Source: an uncultured Bacteroidales bacterium (lineage in GTDB: Bacteria; Bacteroidota; Bacteroidia; Bacteroidales; Bacteroidaceae). Taken from it: a stretch of DNA of 64,000 nt. Below, in pieces: positions 17,519-26,878 of the stretch. The position numbers and the translations under genes were made by a program. The DNA is taken from assembly GCA_902802265.1 (NCBI GenBank), contig CADCLN010000002.1:62001-126000 (forward strand). The letters run 5' to 3'. The notes under the pieces are model-generated. The model saw only the letters and a program-made list of their open reading frames with translations. It had not been told where the DNA came from and searched no databases. The first letter of the stretch is position 1, and the number at the start of each line of letters is the position of its first letter.

Positions 17519-19126
17519 TTACTTTACTACGGTGTATTCACGCCAGGGGCGTATGTTGTTTTCCATGCCTGTGTTGAAGACGATTGCTTCCTGGGGGATG
17601 GGCAGTGTGTAGGCTGCGTCGTTTTCTTCCAGCACAAAGCGGTGGCGTTCTGTCATTTTAGTCGAGGTGTGGCTTGTGTAGTAGGTCCATTCGTGGGTGA
17701 TGGAGATGCTTTCGGGCTGCACGGCGCAGACCATGTAGCGGCGCAGGTCGAACCAGCGGTGGCCTTCGAGTGCAAGTTCCAACCGACGTTCACGGCGAAT
17801 GGCGTTGATGAGTTCAGAGCCTGTGGCTGTAATCTGGGTGTTGGCTGATGTGCTGATGCGATTTTTGCGGAGGGTGTTCAGCGCATTCTGGGCTTCGGTT
17901 TCATGGCCAAGATACGCCTCTGCTTCAGCGTAGTTCAGGTATGCTTCTGCTGAACGGAGCAGGAACAGGCCTGACACTTCTTGCTGGGCTTGGGTCTCGG
18001 CGTATGCTTTTGAGTAGAAGTCGGACGAGGTGGCATCGTAGGAGAAGTACATCGTGTTCACTTTGGTGCGGATGGGGCCTACAAAGTTTCCTTTCTGCCA
18101 ATACCACTGCCTTTTACGCAAATCGGAGGCTGTGTAGGCGGCATAGAGTTCGCGGCTTACGCTGAATGACTGGTGGACGTAGTCGAATATGCAGGGTACG
18201 TCATTGCCGCCCATTGAGAACAGGTTTTCTACATTGTCTTTCACGGAAAATTTGCCTGTAGTTACGTTCAAATCCTGCAGGGCAGGGTGTTCTGTCATGG
18301 TTTTCTGGGCGTATTCAGCTGCTTTTTGCCAATTTTGCATATACAGATAGACACGACTTTGCAGCAGGTGGCAGGCTGTTGAGTCGGCACGATAGATGCT
18401 CACTTTTTCGGTCTTGTATTGAGAAAGGTGGGTCTCTGCTTCGGTTAAGTCGCTGAGTATTTGGGCATATACTTCTGCCACCGTCTGACGGCTAAATTTG
18501 CGGTCTTCCACCACATCGCTGGTTTTTAGGGGTATGCAGAGGTCGGTGGAGGCTGTCGCTGGGTTGTAGGGTTTGCTGTAAAGGTTTGCCAACCAGAAAT
18601 AGTAGAATGCGCGCAAGAAATATGCTTCTCCTTTCACTTTGTGTACTCCCAGTTGATCTACTTCGCTGCTTTGGGGCACATCGTTCACGCTGGAAAGGAT
18701 GTTGTTTGCCACATTGATGCAGTAGTAGATTTTTGTCCATGCTTCGTTCTCGGGATAGTAATCGGTGTAGGATTCGTTCTGGCCTACTCGTTGTTGCCAG
18801 GTAAAGTAACCGAATGAGCGTTCACGGTGGTCGCCGTAGGCAAGGTTGGCGTATGAAGTCTGGCATTCTTCAACCTCGTCGGCCAGCAGGTGGAGCCAGG
18901 AGCCGATGTTGTTGGTCAGGTTGAGAAAGTGTGAATCTTTGACGGGTAGATAGCAGTCGCCGATGAGTAGTTCGTCCAGGTCTTTCCATGTGCGCACATA
19001 GTCTGTGTCCTGGCTGTATTCTTCCAGAAATTTTCCACATCCATGTAATAGGATGGCAAGCAATCCTATGATATAAAGTGGTTTTATGGTTTTATGGTTT
19101 TGGGGGTTTGCGGTAGGGTGGGACAT
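17519..19126 (-). CDS. RagB/SusD family outer membrane lipoprotein
   Basis: This 535-residue lipoprotein has its lipobox at LLAILLHGC near residue 30 and the SusD pattern: KVKGEAYFLRAFYYFWLANLY in the first helical repeats, a RSAEAYLNYAEAEAYLG segment near residue 390 and RRERRLELALEGHRWFDLRR near residue 460. SusD proteins form the lid over the SusC channel and bind nutrient at the outer surface. It is 35 bp downstream of the susC-like gene in the same direction. No glycoside hydrolase is adjacent, and the neighbours suggest peptide or another non-glycan substrate. Confidence 0.92.
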   Translation of the reverse strand: MSHPTANPQNHKTIKPLYIIGLLAILLHGCGKFLEEYSQDTDYVRTWKDLDELLIGDCYLPVKDSHFLNLTNNIGSWLHLLADEVEECQTSYANLAYGDHRERSFGYFTWQQRVGQNESYTDYYPENEAWTKIYYCINVANNILSSVNDVPQSSEVDQLGVHKVKGEAYFLRAFYYFWLANLYSKPYNPATASTDLCIPLKTSDVVEDRKFSRQTVAEVYAQILSDLTEAETHLSQYKTEKVSIYRADSTACHLLQSRVYLYMQNWQKAAEYAQKTMTEHPALQDLNVTTGKFSVKDNVENLFSMGGNDVPCIFDYVHQSFSVSRELYAAYTASDLRKRQWYWQKGNFVGPIRTKVNTMYFSYDATSSDFYSKAYAETQAQQEVSGLFLLRSAEAYLNYAEAEAYLGHETEAQNALNTLRKNRISTSANTQITATGSELINAIRRERRLELALEGHRWFDLRRYMVCAVQPESISITHEWTYYTSHTSTKMTERHRFVLEENDAAYTLPIPQEAIVFNTGMENNIRPWREYTVVK

Positions 19127-19161
19127 TTTAAATTTTTATTTTTAAGCTTTTTGATATTCCT

Positions 19162-22100
19162 TTAAAACTCTACGTTAAGTCCAAATGTGTAAACGGGGCA
19201 ATCGCTTAACTGAATCTCTGAGAATCCGCCCTGTGTGGGAGTCTGACCACGCAGACGTTTGTCACACCAGGTGTGCAGGTTGGTAGCGGAGAGCGTTAAA
19301 GCCAGGCGTCCAAGGTGCATCTTGCGAAGCATCTTTTTGTCAAATTCGTAGGTAAGCGAGAGGTTTTGCAGTTTCACGTAGTCTGCACTCACGACTCTTG
19401 CGGTGGAGTAGTCGTACATGGTCCACGCATTGCTTGAGAATTTTGGACCTTTATACAAGTCGCTGCTGCTCCAGTGGTTGGCGTACTGCCAGTAACTCTG
19501 ATTGCCGCTACCCATGATGGAGGGAATGTCGGTATGTGCTTCGTCGCCTGGACGCTGCCAACGGTCCAAGAGGTCGCGGCTGACATTCGCTTCGCTGGAG
19601 TAGCCGCCTGTGAAGTCGTCGAAGAGGCGGAACAAGCGTGTCTTGGCACCAAAGGCGTAGGTCAGGGTGATGCCCAGTCGCCACTGTTTGTATGTGAAGG
19701 TGTTGTTGATGCTACCTGTGATGTCGGCTTCACGTTTTCCGCTTGGTACCAGCACTTTGGTGTAGGCGTCGTAGTTTTCTAAGTTCATCAATTCGTTCTG
19801 TCGATCTTCCCAATCTTCAAAGATGGGTCCGCCGTCTTCGCTGCTCAAGCCTATGAATTTGTAGCTGTAGAAGGTGCCCACAGACTGACCTTCCACAACA
19901 GCCCTGCCGTTGAGGAAGTCGTTCAGTTCGTAGGTTTCGCCGCCAGGTGTTGTGGTTACCTTGTTGTAAATCTTTGAGAAGTTGCCCGAAAGAATCCAGT
20001 AGAAGTCGCGCAGTTTGATGGGTGTTGCCGACAAGGTGAAGTTAAAGCCCTTGTTGATGACCGTGCCGCTGTTGACGATGTAGCTGGTATAGCCGTTCAC
20101 GTCGGAGATGGTCTTCGACATAAAGGCATCTGTGGTGCGCTTGTGGTAAAACTCTGTACCAAATTGGATGCGTCCACCGAAGAAACTGGATTCCAATCCG
20201 ACATTTACGGAGTGGGTCTTTTCCCATTTCAAATCAGGGTTGGCAAAATATTTTGCGGTAGTGACCATTTCGCCGTAATAGGCATCCATGGTGCCTTTCT
20301 TGATGACCATTACAGGAGTTTGGTCGTCCAGCATGTTGCCTTGTTCGCCATAGCTGGCTTTGAAGACAAGGTTGTCTAACCAATCGACATCAATTTTGGC
20401 AATGTTCATGATGTTTGCATTGCCTGAAACAGACCAGATGGGCAGAATTTTCTCGTTGCTGCGGCTGCCAAACTTGTTCGAACCGTCGTAACGTGTGTTG
20501 GCGTTCAGCGTGAACAGGTTGTTGTAGGTGTAGGACAATGTGGCGTAGGCAGACATCAGGTTGGTTTTCTGGTCTGTGATGGTCGGCACATTGCTCGATA
20601 CCCAATTGTAGTAGTTGCTGAACGTTTTGGGGACATTCACCACGAAGGTTTCTCCACGGTCTAAATAGAATCCGCGGTCTGTACGGTTGTAGCCCTTGTA
20701 AAGTGTACTGCTGGCTTCGGCACCGATGGAGAAGTTGATGATGTGTTCCTCGTATTCGCCGAAATATTTGTTGATGTCCATTTGCAGACGGGCGGTATAG
20801 CCCTTCGTGCTGGTTGTCTGTTTGGTGTATTCACCGCCGTATGGCATTTCGCTGTAGGTGGGATCGGGTGGTACACCTACTTCGCTGCGGCGAAGGGAGG
20901 AAGAATGGAATGTGCTTTCGCCGTAATAGGTCTCTGAGCTGGACGAAGAGGTGTTCATGGAGAGTATGCCCGTCAGATGCATCCATGACAGTGGTTTGTA
21001 ATGCAGGTTGAGTGTTGCCATCACGTTGTTTACTTCCTGCTTCTGGTATGAATTGTCCAGTTCGTTGAGAATGTTGAAATTCAGATAATCGGAATTGCCA
21101 GAGTTCTTTTTGTAAAAGTAGTACGAGCCGTCGTCATTATAGGCGGGAATGGCACGGCTGGTGTGATAGGCATAGTCTGTAGGGTTGATTTCGCCTGCCT
21201 GGTATTTGCGGTCGTTCTGATATCCTGTGATGTTCAGTTCCAAGTCGAATTTGCGCGAGAATTTCACGTTTACTTTTGCCATGCCTGTATAGCGGCGGTT
21301 GGTCGTGTTCTTGATGACATCGTCTTGACCTGTATAGCCCAAGGACACATAGTAACGCACGGCATCGGAACCACCCGAAACACTGGCGCTGTGGTCGTGC
21401 GAGAAAGAGTTGTGCAACAAGACGTCGAACCAGTCTGTGTTCAATTCAGCCATTTTGTTGACTTCTGTATTGAACTCTGCCTGTGTCAAATGGCCGGCAT
21501 ACAGTCTGTTCAGTGCGTGTTCATAACCAACCAGCGGCATACTGGGTGGGTACAGATAGTGTTGATCTACCAAGAATTGTGAGAATTGAATACGCTCGTC
21601 GGAGTTCATCAGGTTGATTTTCCCGTCGGTGTAGTGTGGACGGCGGCGAGCTGTAAAGGTTGCACTGTAGGCGATGATGGGTTTGCCGACACGTCCGCTT
21701 TTGGTGGTGATGACAATAACGCCGTTGGCAGCTCGGGTGCCATAGAGTGCTGTGGCGGCAGCGTCTTTCAGCACGTCGATGCGGAGGATGTCTTGCGGAT
21801 TGATGCCACTGATGGCATTTCCCACACGGTTTACATAGTCGGGGTCGTTGAGCACGTCGGGACTCAGGTCGATGGGGTCGGTCAGGACGATGCCGTCCAG
21901 CACCCACAATGGTTCACGATTGCCAATCAGAGTGGAGGTACCACGGATGCGCAATCTTGGGGTTGCCATGACTTCTCCAGAATTTGTGCTTAGCACCAAG
22001 TCTGGAATCTTTCCTTCCATCATTTGGTCAATGCTGCTGAAACCTGGTAATTGCAAATCTTCCATCTTGACCGTTGTCACCGAGCTGGTGGTGTAACGTT

Positions 22101-22245
22101 TGTCTATCTTTTGGTATCCCGTCACAACCACGTTCTCCAATTCCAACGAATCGGCCACGGAATATTCCGGCTTTTTGTCTTCAGTCTGAGCCGTTGCACA
22201 AAAAGGCAATAACAACCAGGAGCAATATAGTAGTGTTTTCTTCAT
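19162..22245 (-). CDS. SusC/RagA family TonB-linked outer membrane protein
   Basis: This protein of about 1027 residues has a signal peptide (MKKTLLYCSWLLLPFCATA), a TonB-box-like segment LENVVVTGYQ near residue 35, a plug domain with IDVLKDAAATALYGTRAANG near residue 150, and a C-terminal beta-barrel ending in Phe (YTFGLNVEF). I use the ATG at 22245; one two codons upstream is also possible. The carboxypeptidase-regulatory-like domain usual at the N-terminus of SusC proteins is absent, so the mature protein starts close to the plug. It is first in its operon behind a TAnnTTTG promoter. Confidence 0.93.
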   Translation of the reverse strand: MKKTLLYCSWLLLPFCATAQTEDKKPEYSVADSLELENVVVTGYQKIDKRYTTSSVTTVKMEDLQLPGFSSIDQMMEGKIPDLVLSTNSGEVMATPRLRIRGTSTLIGNREPLWVLDGIVLTDPIDLSPDVLNDPDYVNRVGNAISGINPQDILRIDVLKDAAATALYGTRAANGVIVITTKSGRVGKPIIAYSATFTARRRPHYTDGKINLMNSDERIQFSQFLVDQHYLYPPSMPLVGYEHALNRLYAGHLTQAEFNTEVNKMAELNTDWFDVLLHNSFSHDHSASVSGGSDAVRYYVSLGYTGQDDVIKNTTNRRYTGMAKVNVKFSRKFDLELNITGYQNDRKYQAGEINPTDYAYHTSRAIPAYNDDGSYYFYKKNSGNSDYLNFNILNELDNSYQKQEVNNVMATLNLHYKPLSWMHLTGILSMNTSSSSSETYYGESTFHSSSLRRSEVGVPPDPTYSEMPYGGEYTKQTTSTKGYTARLQMDINKYFGEYEEHIINFSIGAEASSTLYKGYNRTDRGFYLDRGETFVVNVPKTFSNYYNWVSSNVPTITDQKTNLMSAYATLSYTYNNLFTLNANTRYDGSNKFGSRSNEKILPIWSVSGNANIMNIAKIDVDWLDNLVFKASYGEQGNMLDDQTPVMVIKKGTMDAYYGEMVTTAKYFANPDLKWEKTHSVNVGLESSFFGGRIQFGTEFYHKRTTDAFMSKTISDVNGYTSYIVNSGTVINKGFNFTLSATPIKLRDFYWILSGNFSKIYNKVTTTPGGETYELNDFLNGRAVVEGQSVGTFYSYKFIGLSSEDGGPIFEDWEDRQNELMNLENYDAYTKVLVPSGKREADITGSINNTFTYKQWRLGITLTYAFGAKTRLFRLFDDFTGGYSSEANVSRDLLDRWQRPGDEAHTDIPSIMGSGNQSYWQYANHWSSSDLYKGPKFSSNAWTMYDYSTARVVSADYVKLQNLSLTYEFDKKMLRKMHLGRLALTLSATNLHTWCDKRLRGQTPTQGGFSEIQLSDCPVYTFGLNVEF

Positions 22246-22272
22246 TGGCACACATTATATATTATTTGGCGG

Positions 22273-22304
22273 CAAAGGTAGGCAAAAAGATAGAACAAAT
22301 CAAG
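22273..22304 (-). promoter_or_regulatory. Promoter of the minus-strand SusC/SusD operon
   Basis: The minus strand has TACCTTTG (22273-22280) preceded by CTTG (22301-22304) with a 20-base spacer. The -7 element is perfect and the -33 has one mismatch to TTTG. The start codon of the susC-like gene is about 28 bases downstream of the -7 element. Confidence 0.6.
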
Positions 22305-22570
22305 AAAAAGCAACAAAAATCTCAATGTATCTACGAATATATCCCTTTTGTCAAGTGTTTTCCTAAAAAAAAGGATGCAGCGAGGCTATGTGGAAAACGA
22401 TTTGGTGTCTATGAGTTTCTGTTGTGTGTGTTATCGCAAACAACACTATATTTGATTTTTGTCAAATTGCTTAAAAAGGAAGAAAAAGAAAGAAAAAAGT
22501 CAAGAAAACAGCAAAAAGTATATAAAAAAGCAACTTTTTAATGTGTTTTGCTATTTTTTTTACACTTTTA
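22305..22570. other. AT-rich intergenic region between divergent promoters
   Basis: This stretch separates the divergent susC-like and gdhA promoters. It is A-rich with AAGAAAAAG runs and holds no credible gene. No clear operator palindrome was seen. Confidence 0.5.
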
Positions 22571-22602
22571 TTTGCATGGTTGAAGAGAAATGTATAACTT
22601 TG
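22571..22602 (+). promoter_or_regulatory. gdhA promoter
   Basis: TTTG (22571-22574), a 20-base spacer and TAACTTTG (22595-22602) match the Bacteroidetes consensus at both elements. The ATG of gdhA follows about 67 bases downstream of the -7 element. Confidence 0.75.
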
Positions 22603-22668
22603 CAGCCGAAAATCAAAAAGAAGTTACATTTCTTAATAATATAAACCATTAAAAAAACAATTCAACAA

Positions 22669-24009
22669 ATGGACGCAAAAAAAGTATTGGAAGACCTGAA
22701 GCGCCGTTTTCCCAACGAGCCAGAGTATCATCAGGCAGTAGAAGAAGTTCTCGGTACCATCGAGGAAGAGTACAACAAGCACCCTGAGTTCGACAAGGTG
22801 AACCTCATCGAACGTCTGTGCATTCCAGATCGCGTATATCAGTTCCGCGTTACTTGGATGGATGACAAGGGCCAGATTCAGACCAACATGGGTTACCGCA
22901 TTCAGCACAACAATGCCATTGGCCCGTACAAGGGCGGTATCCGTTTCCACAGCTCTGTGAACCTCGGCATCTTGAAGTTCCTTGCTTTCGAGCAGACTTT
23001 CAAGAACTCGCTCACTACTCTGCCAATGGGTGGCGGCAAGGGTGGATCTGACTTCTCTCCACGTGGTAAAAGCAATGCCGAAGTGATGCGTTTCTGCCAG
23101 GCATTCATGCTTGAACTCACTCGTCATATCGGTCCAGACGTTGACGTACCTGCTGGTGATATTGGAGTAGGTGGTCGTGAAGTTGGCTATATGTTCGGCA
23201 TGTACAAGAAGCTCACTCGCGAATATAGCGGTGTGCTCACAGGTAAGGGCATTGAATTTGGCGGTTCACTCATCCGTCCTGAAGCAACAGGTTACGGTAC
23301 AGTATATTTCCTCCGTGCCATGCTGAAGACTAAGGGTGAAACTGTAGAAGGCAAGAAGGTGCTCATCTCTGGTGCCGGTAACGTGGCTCAGTATGCTGCA
23401 GAGAAGGTGCTCCAGCTCGGTGGTATTCCAATGACTATGTCTGACTCAAACGGTTACATTTACGATCCAGATGGTATTACTCGCGAAAAGCTCGACTACA
23501 TCATGGAGTTGAAGAACGTTTACCGTGGTCGTATCAAGGAATATGTTGACAAGTACCCAACAGCCAAGTATGTTGGCGACGGTGCAAAGCCTTGGTTCGA
23601 GAAGGCTGACATCGCTCTGCCATGTGCTACACAGAACGAATTGAATGAAGAGGCTGCTAAGGCTCTGGTTGCTAATGGCGTTATCGCTGTAGCAGAAGGT
23701 GCCAACATGCCATCAACTCCAGGGGCTATCCGCGTATTCCAGGAGGCTAAGATTCTCTACTCTCCAGGTAAGGCAAGCAACGCCGGTGGCGTGTCAGTGT
23801 CAGGTCTCGAAATGTCTCAGAACTCAGAGCGTCTCAGCTGGAGCGCAGAAGAAGTTGACGCCAAGCTGCTCTGGATTATGGAGAACATCCATGAGAACTG
23901 TGTGAAGTATGGTACTGAAGCTGATGGCTATGTTAACTATGTGAAGGGTGCCAATGTGGCAGGCTTCATGAAGGTTGCCAAAGCTATGATGGCTCAGGGA
24001 ATAGTATAA
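22669..24009 (+). CDS. gdhA: NADP-specific glutamate dehydrogenase
   Basis: This 446-residue protein has the usual length for hexameric bacterial GdhA. The substrate-binding segments PYKGGIRFH and PMGGGKGGSDFSPRGKS carry the conserved lysines of the glutamate site, DVDVPAGDIGVGGREVGYM carries the catalytic Asp, and VLISGAGNVAQYAAEKVL is the Rossmann dinucleotide motif. The enzyme joins ammonia with 2-oxoglutarate to make glutamate. It is a single-gene unit with a strong promoter and a strong terminator; codon use looks like that of a highly expressed gene. Confidence 0.96.
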   Translation: MDAKKVLEDLKRRFPNEPEYHQAVEEVLGTIEEEYNKHPEFDKVNLIERLCIPDRVYQFRVTWMDDKGQIQTNMGYRIQHNNAIGPYKGGIRFHSSVNLGILKFLAFEQTFKNSLTTLPMGGGKGGSDFSPRGKSNAEVMRFCQAFMLELTRHIGPDVDVPAGDIGVGGREVGYMFGMYKKLTREYSGVLTGKGIEFGGSLIRPEATGYGTVYFLRAMLKTKGETVEGKKVLISGAGNVAQYAAEKVLQLGGIPMTMSDSNGYIYDPDGITREKLDYIMELKNVYRGRIKEYVDKYPTAKYVGDGAKPWFEKADIALPCATQNELNEEAAKALVANGVIAVAEGANMPSTPGAIRVFQEAKILYSPGKASNAGGVSVSGLEMSQNSERLSWSAEEVDAKLLWIMENIHENCVKYGTEADGYVNYVKGANVAGFMKVAKAMMAQGIV

Positions 24010-24035
24010 AGTTTATATAGCACAAACACAAGGGG

Positions 24036-24068
24036 GCGCAGCAAACTTCGGTTTGTTGCGCTTTTTTT
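24036..24068 (+). terminator. Rho-independent terminator of gdhA
   Basis: GCGCAGCAAAC and GTTTGTTGCGC form an 11-bp stem with one G-T pair and a TTCG loop, followed by seven T residues. It starts 27 bases after the gdhA stop. Confidence 0.92.
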
Positions 24069-24123
24069 GTGGGTGTTTTGATAATTTTTCCGTTTATTTT
24101 TTTCCTTTTTCAATGAAAAGCCG

Positions 24124-24131
24124 TACTTTTG
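24124..24131 (+). promoter_or_regulatory. -7 element of the CotH gene promoter
   Basis: TACTTTTG fits TAnnTTTG and lies 23 bases before the ATG. The -33 region (TTTC at 24101-24104) is a weak match. Confidence 0.5.
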
Positions 24132-24153
24132 TGCCATTAAACCTGACAACTGT

Positions 24154-26046
24154 ATGAAAAATTTTGTTTTTGCCCTGATGTTGGCTTGTACGGCTCATGT
24201 CTCCATGGCTCAATCGTGGATGCAACTTCATCACAATTATGAAGGGGTTGACTGGAAACTGCCCATCAAGATGGATGACGATACTGAGATTCATTTTGAC
24301 CCCAACTCCATCCAGGCCATCATCGGGAAAGAGAAGGATACGGAGTTCACCATGCCTTTCGGTCTTGAAGAACTCGACAGCATTGACTTTGCCCGTGCGC
24401 TCACCGATGCCGAAAAGGGGCACAACCATTACCGTCCCTTTGTCATGCACATTACAACCGAGGGGGAGGAAAACATCGTGGAGCGTGATGTCTGGCTGCG
24501 ATGTCACATTGCGATAGACGGACGGGGCGAATATTCGAATTTTAATGGAACAGGTCGCATCCGCGGTCGCGGCAATTCCTCATGGGAATGGTACGACAAG
24601 AAACCCTATAAATTCAAACTGGATTCTAAGTCGAAATTGCTCGGACTGGATAAGGCAAAGGACTGGAATCTCTTAGCCAATTACCGTGATGTGACCGACC
24701 TGATGAACACCTTTGCCTTTGAGACGGCTCGATGGATGGGGATGCCCTATACCAATCACACACGCTATGTGGAGGTGTTCCTCAACAGGGAATACATCGG
24801 GCTCTATCAGTTGACCGAAAAAATAGAAATTGACAAGAACCGCATCAATATTGACGAACAGGGCGGAACGTTGCTTTCCTTCGACCAAGACGACGGCCCG
24901 TCACTTTCGCCCAATGACGGTGACAACTTCTGGTCAAAGGTGTATAATCTGCCCATGTGTGTGAAGCATCCAGAAGATCTGACCGCAGCACAGATTGACA
25001 GTGTCAAGGAAGATTTAGCTCAACTGGAAACGGCTATCAAGACACACAATTATGCGCTGGCAGACTCATTGATGGATATAGCTTCTTTTATTGGCATCTT
25101 GCAACTGCATGAGTTTCTTTATAATGTGGAAATCGATGCACCACGCAGTCTTTATATGTTTAAGGACAAAGGTGGCAAATACACCTTCGGTCCTGTGTGG
25201 GACTGGGATGCGGGATTTGATTTCGATTGGGGAGATATGTACACGGGGCACACCTTCTTCACAGACTACACAGAACTGATTTACGGCAGAGACCCTGTGA
25301 AGCGGACGGGCGCTGCCTATAACATCAATATGTTCTGGCGCGATATGTTTGCCAACAGCACTTTCGTAAAGCAATACAAGGAGAGTTGGGCTGCCATGAG
25401 CGACTCCATCTTTCTGTGCAACTGGGCTGAAACTCAAAAGTATGCCGATGCACTTCAAGAAGCGGTGGCATACGGCCGTGACAGTAAACGTTGGCCTCTG
25501 AAAACCACTTCTGGCGGTGGTTGGTGGGGAAACCAGACGACCACGACCTTCTTGCCACAAGAAGAAATTCCCAAGATGCGCAGTTGGTTGCAAAACCGCA
25601 AAGATTATTTGGATGGCATCATTGCGGGTTATCCCGACGGCGACGACGAAGTGATTGATACCGAAATCACCGTCGTGGGTACTATCAACAAGACACAGAA
25701 CATTTCGTTTGCCAGTGGCTACAGCCAGTCCAGCAAAATCAATATCAACCGCAACGAGGTTTCAGCCATTTTGGGTGGAGCTCCGACTGACCTTGTGCCA
25801 CTCAATGCCGATGGCTCAGAAGGAAACAACACCGCAGCAGGTACCTACGGAGCGTGGTTCGACGACGAGGGCAGCACAGCTCCTTGGGCACAGGGACACG
25901 TCTATATCGAATCGAATAGTCTCTACAGTTGGTCATACGGTTGCCATCCCAACAATTGTTGGTACGGCGAAACTCATACTGTCACCATGCAGTATCGTCT
26001 GAAAAACAAAGCGGTGAATGTAGTAGTGACCTTCTATGTGGAATAA
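24154..26046 (+). CDS. CotH kinase family secreted protein
   Basis: This 630-residue protein has a signal peptide (MKNFVFALMLACTAHVSMA). The CotH-like kinase core spans about residues 120-420: GRIRGRGNSSWEWYDKKPYK near 130, then WNLLANYRDVTDLMN, EVFLNREYIGLYQLTEKIE near 210, and the metal-binding GPVWDWDAGFDFDWGD near 347. CotH proteins are atypical protein kinases first known from spore coats and are common as exported proteins in Bacteroidetes with unknown targets. The last 150 residues form a beta-rich tail. The 3' end overlaps the convergent trmN6 gene by 13 bp. Confidence 0.85.
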   Translation: MKNFVFALMLACTAHVSMAQSWMQLHHNYEGVDWKLPIKMDDDTEIHFDPNSIQAIIGKEKDTEFTMPFGLEELDSIDFARALTDAEKGHNHYRPFVMHITTEGEENIVERDVWLRCHIAIDGRGEYSNFNGTGRIRGRGNSSWEWYDKKPYKFKLDSKSKLLGLDKAKDWNLLANYRDVTDLMNTFAFETARWMGMPYTNHTRYVEVFLNREYIGLYQLTEKIEIDKNRINIDEQGGTLLSFDQDDGPSLSPNDGDNFWSKVYNLPMCVKHPEDLTAAQIDSVKEDLAQLETAIKTHNYALADSLMDIASFIGILQLHEFLYNVEIDAPRSLYMFKDKGGKYTFGPVWDWDAGFDFDWGDMYTGHTFFTDYTELIYGRDPVKRTGAAYNINMFWRDMFANSTFVKQYKESWAAMSDSIFLCNWAETQKYADALQEAVAYGRDSKRWPLKTTSGGGWWGNQTTTTFLPQEEIPKMRSWLQNRKDYLDGIIAGYPDGDDEVIDTEITVVGTINKTQNISFASGYSQSSKININRNEVSAILGGAPTDLVPLNADGSEGNNTAAGTYGAWFDDEGSTAPWAQGHVYIESNSLYSWSYGCHPNNCWYGETHTVTMQYRLKNKAVNVVVTFYVE

Positions 26047-26768
26047 AAATCTTGTGTGAGTGCCCTGTATTCGCTGGTTCTCTGTTGGTGTTCGTTTTGT
26101 AACGTCAGCGTAGAATAATCAGTATTTGTGATGTTTGGTGTAAATTCCAGCAAAGTCCGTTTGGGGGGCTTGCGTGGAGTGGTCTTTACATCCGTTCTTC
26201 TCGACAAATACAGATGGTGTGTGGCTGCTTCTCCTATCACTTCCTGTGCGATGGATGTGGGTACGATGAGGCAGAAACGTCCCTGTTCCGTCAGCATTGT
26301 GGCAACATTCTGAATTAAAACGGGAATGGGTAGTGAACAGGCATGTCGGGCAGCTGTCCGAGCGGCATCAGGGTTCAACGTGTTTTCGGTAAAAAAAGGC
26401 GGATTGCTGACGATAAGGTCAAACATCCTTGTTAATGATGAACCTTCAGCTTGGCAAAGCCGAGGGTCAATGTTGAAATTTTCCTGTTTAATGACAATAC
26501 GGTCAGACCACGGACTATCTGCCACATTTTCTTTGGCTTGCACCACTGCGTCAAGGTCAATGTCAATGCCCGTAATATGCAGCGCAGCATTGCGTTGCGC
26601 CAGCATCAAGGCAATCAATCCTGTGCCCGTTCCGATGTCGAGCGCTGTTTTCGCATCCTTTACATTGGCCCAAGCCCCCAACAGTACACCGTCCGTGCCC
26701 ACTTTCATTGCACAGCGGTCGTGACGGACCGTAAATTGCTTGAAACGGAAAGTTTTTTCATTTGTCAT
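26034..26768 (-). CDS. trmN6: tRNA1(Val) (adenine(37)-N6)-methyltransferase
   Basis: This 244-residue class I SAM methyltransferase has the SAM-binding motif ALDIGTGTGLIALML near residue 40 and the N6-adenine catalytic motif NPPFF near residue 115 (LIVSNPPFFTENTL). The N-terminal FRFKQFTVRHDRCAMKVGTDG is typical of the TrmN6/YfiC family, which methylates A37 of tRNA1(Val). It is convergent with the CotH gene, and the last four codons overlap it. A TACCTTTG element lies just upstream of its start. Confidence 0.9.
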   Translation of the reverse strand: MTNEKTFRFKQFTVRHDRCAMKVGTDGVLLGAWANVKDAKTALDIGTGTGLIALMLAQRNAALHITGIDIDLDAVVQAKENVADSPWSDRIVIKQENFNIDPRLCQAEGSSLTRMFDLIVSNPPFFTENTLNPDAARTAARHACSLPIPVLIQNVATMLTEQGRFCLIVPTSIAQEVIGEAATHHLYLSRRTDVKTTPRKPPKRTLLEFTPNITNTDYSTLTLQNEHQQRTSEYRALTQDFYST

Positions 26769-26772
26769 GCTG

Positions 26773-26780
26773 CAAAGGTA
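26773..26780 (-). promoter_or_regulatory. -7 element for trmN6
   Basis: TACCTTTG on the minus strand, only 4 bases before the ATG, so the message would be nearly leaderless. No TTTG was seen at the -33 position. Confidence 0.45.
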
Positions 26781-26796
26781 AGAGTTTTTTTAAAAT

Positions 26797-26827
26797 ATTC
26801 TTCATTCTTCATTCTTCATTCTTCATT
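26797..26827. repeat. ATTCTTC heptanucleotide tandem repeat
   Basis: Four exact copies of ATTCTTC are followed by ATT, in the gap between the divergent trmN6 and guaD genes and upstream of the guaD -7 element. The same 7-base unit recurs at 63781-63811 inside a signal peptide coding region. Confidence 0.75.
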
Positions 26828-26833
26828 TTTTTA

Positions 26834-26841
26834 TACCTTTG
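26834..26841 (+). promoter_or_regulatory. -7 element for guaD
   Basis: TACCTTTG lies 37 bases before the guaD ATG. The -33 position falls in the ATTCTTC repeat and has no TTTG. Confidence 0.5.
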
Positions 26842-26878
26842 CACCGTAAATTCTTCATTTTTTTATACCAAAACCTTA

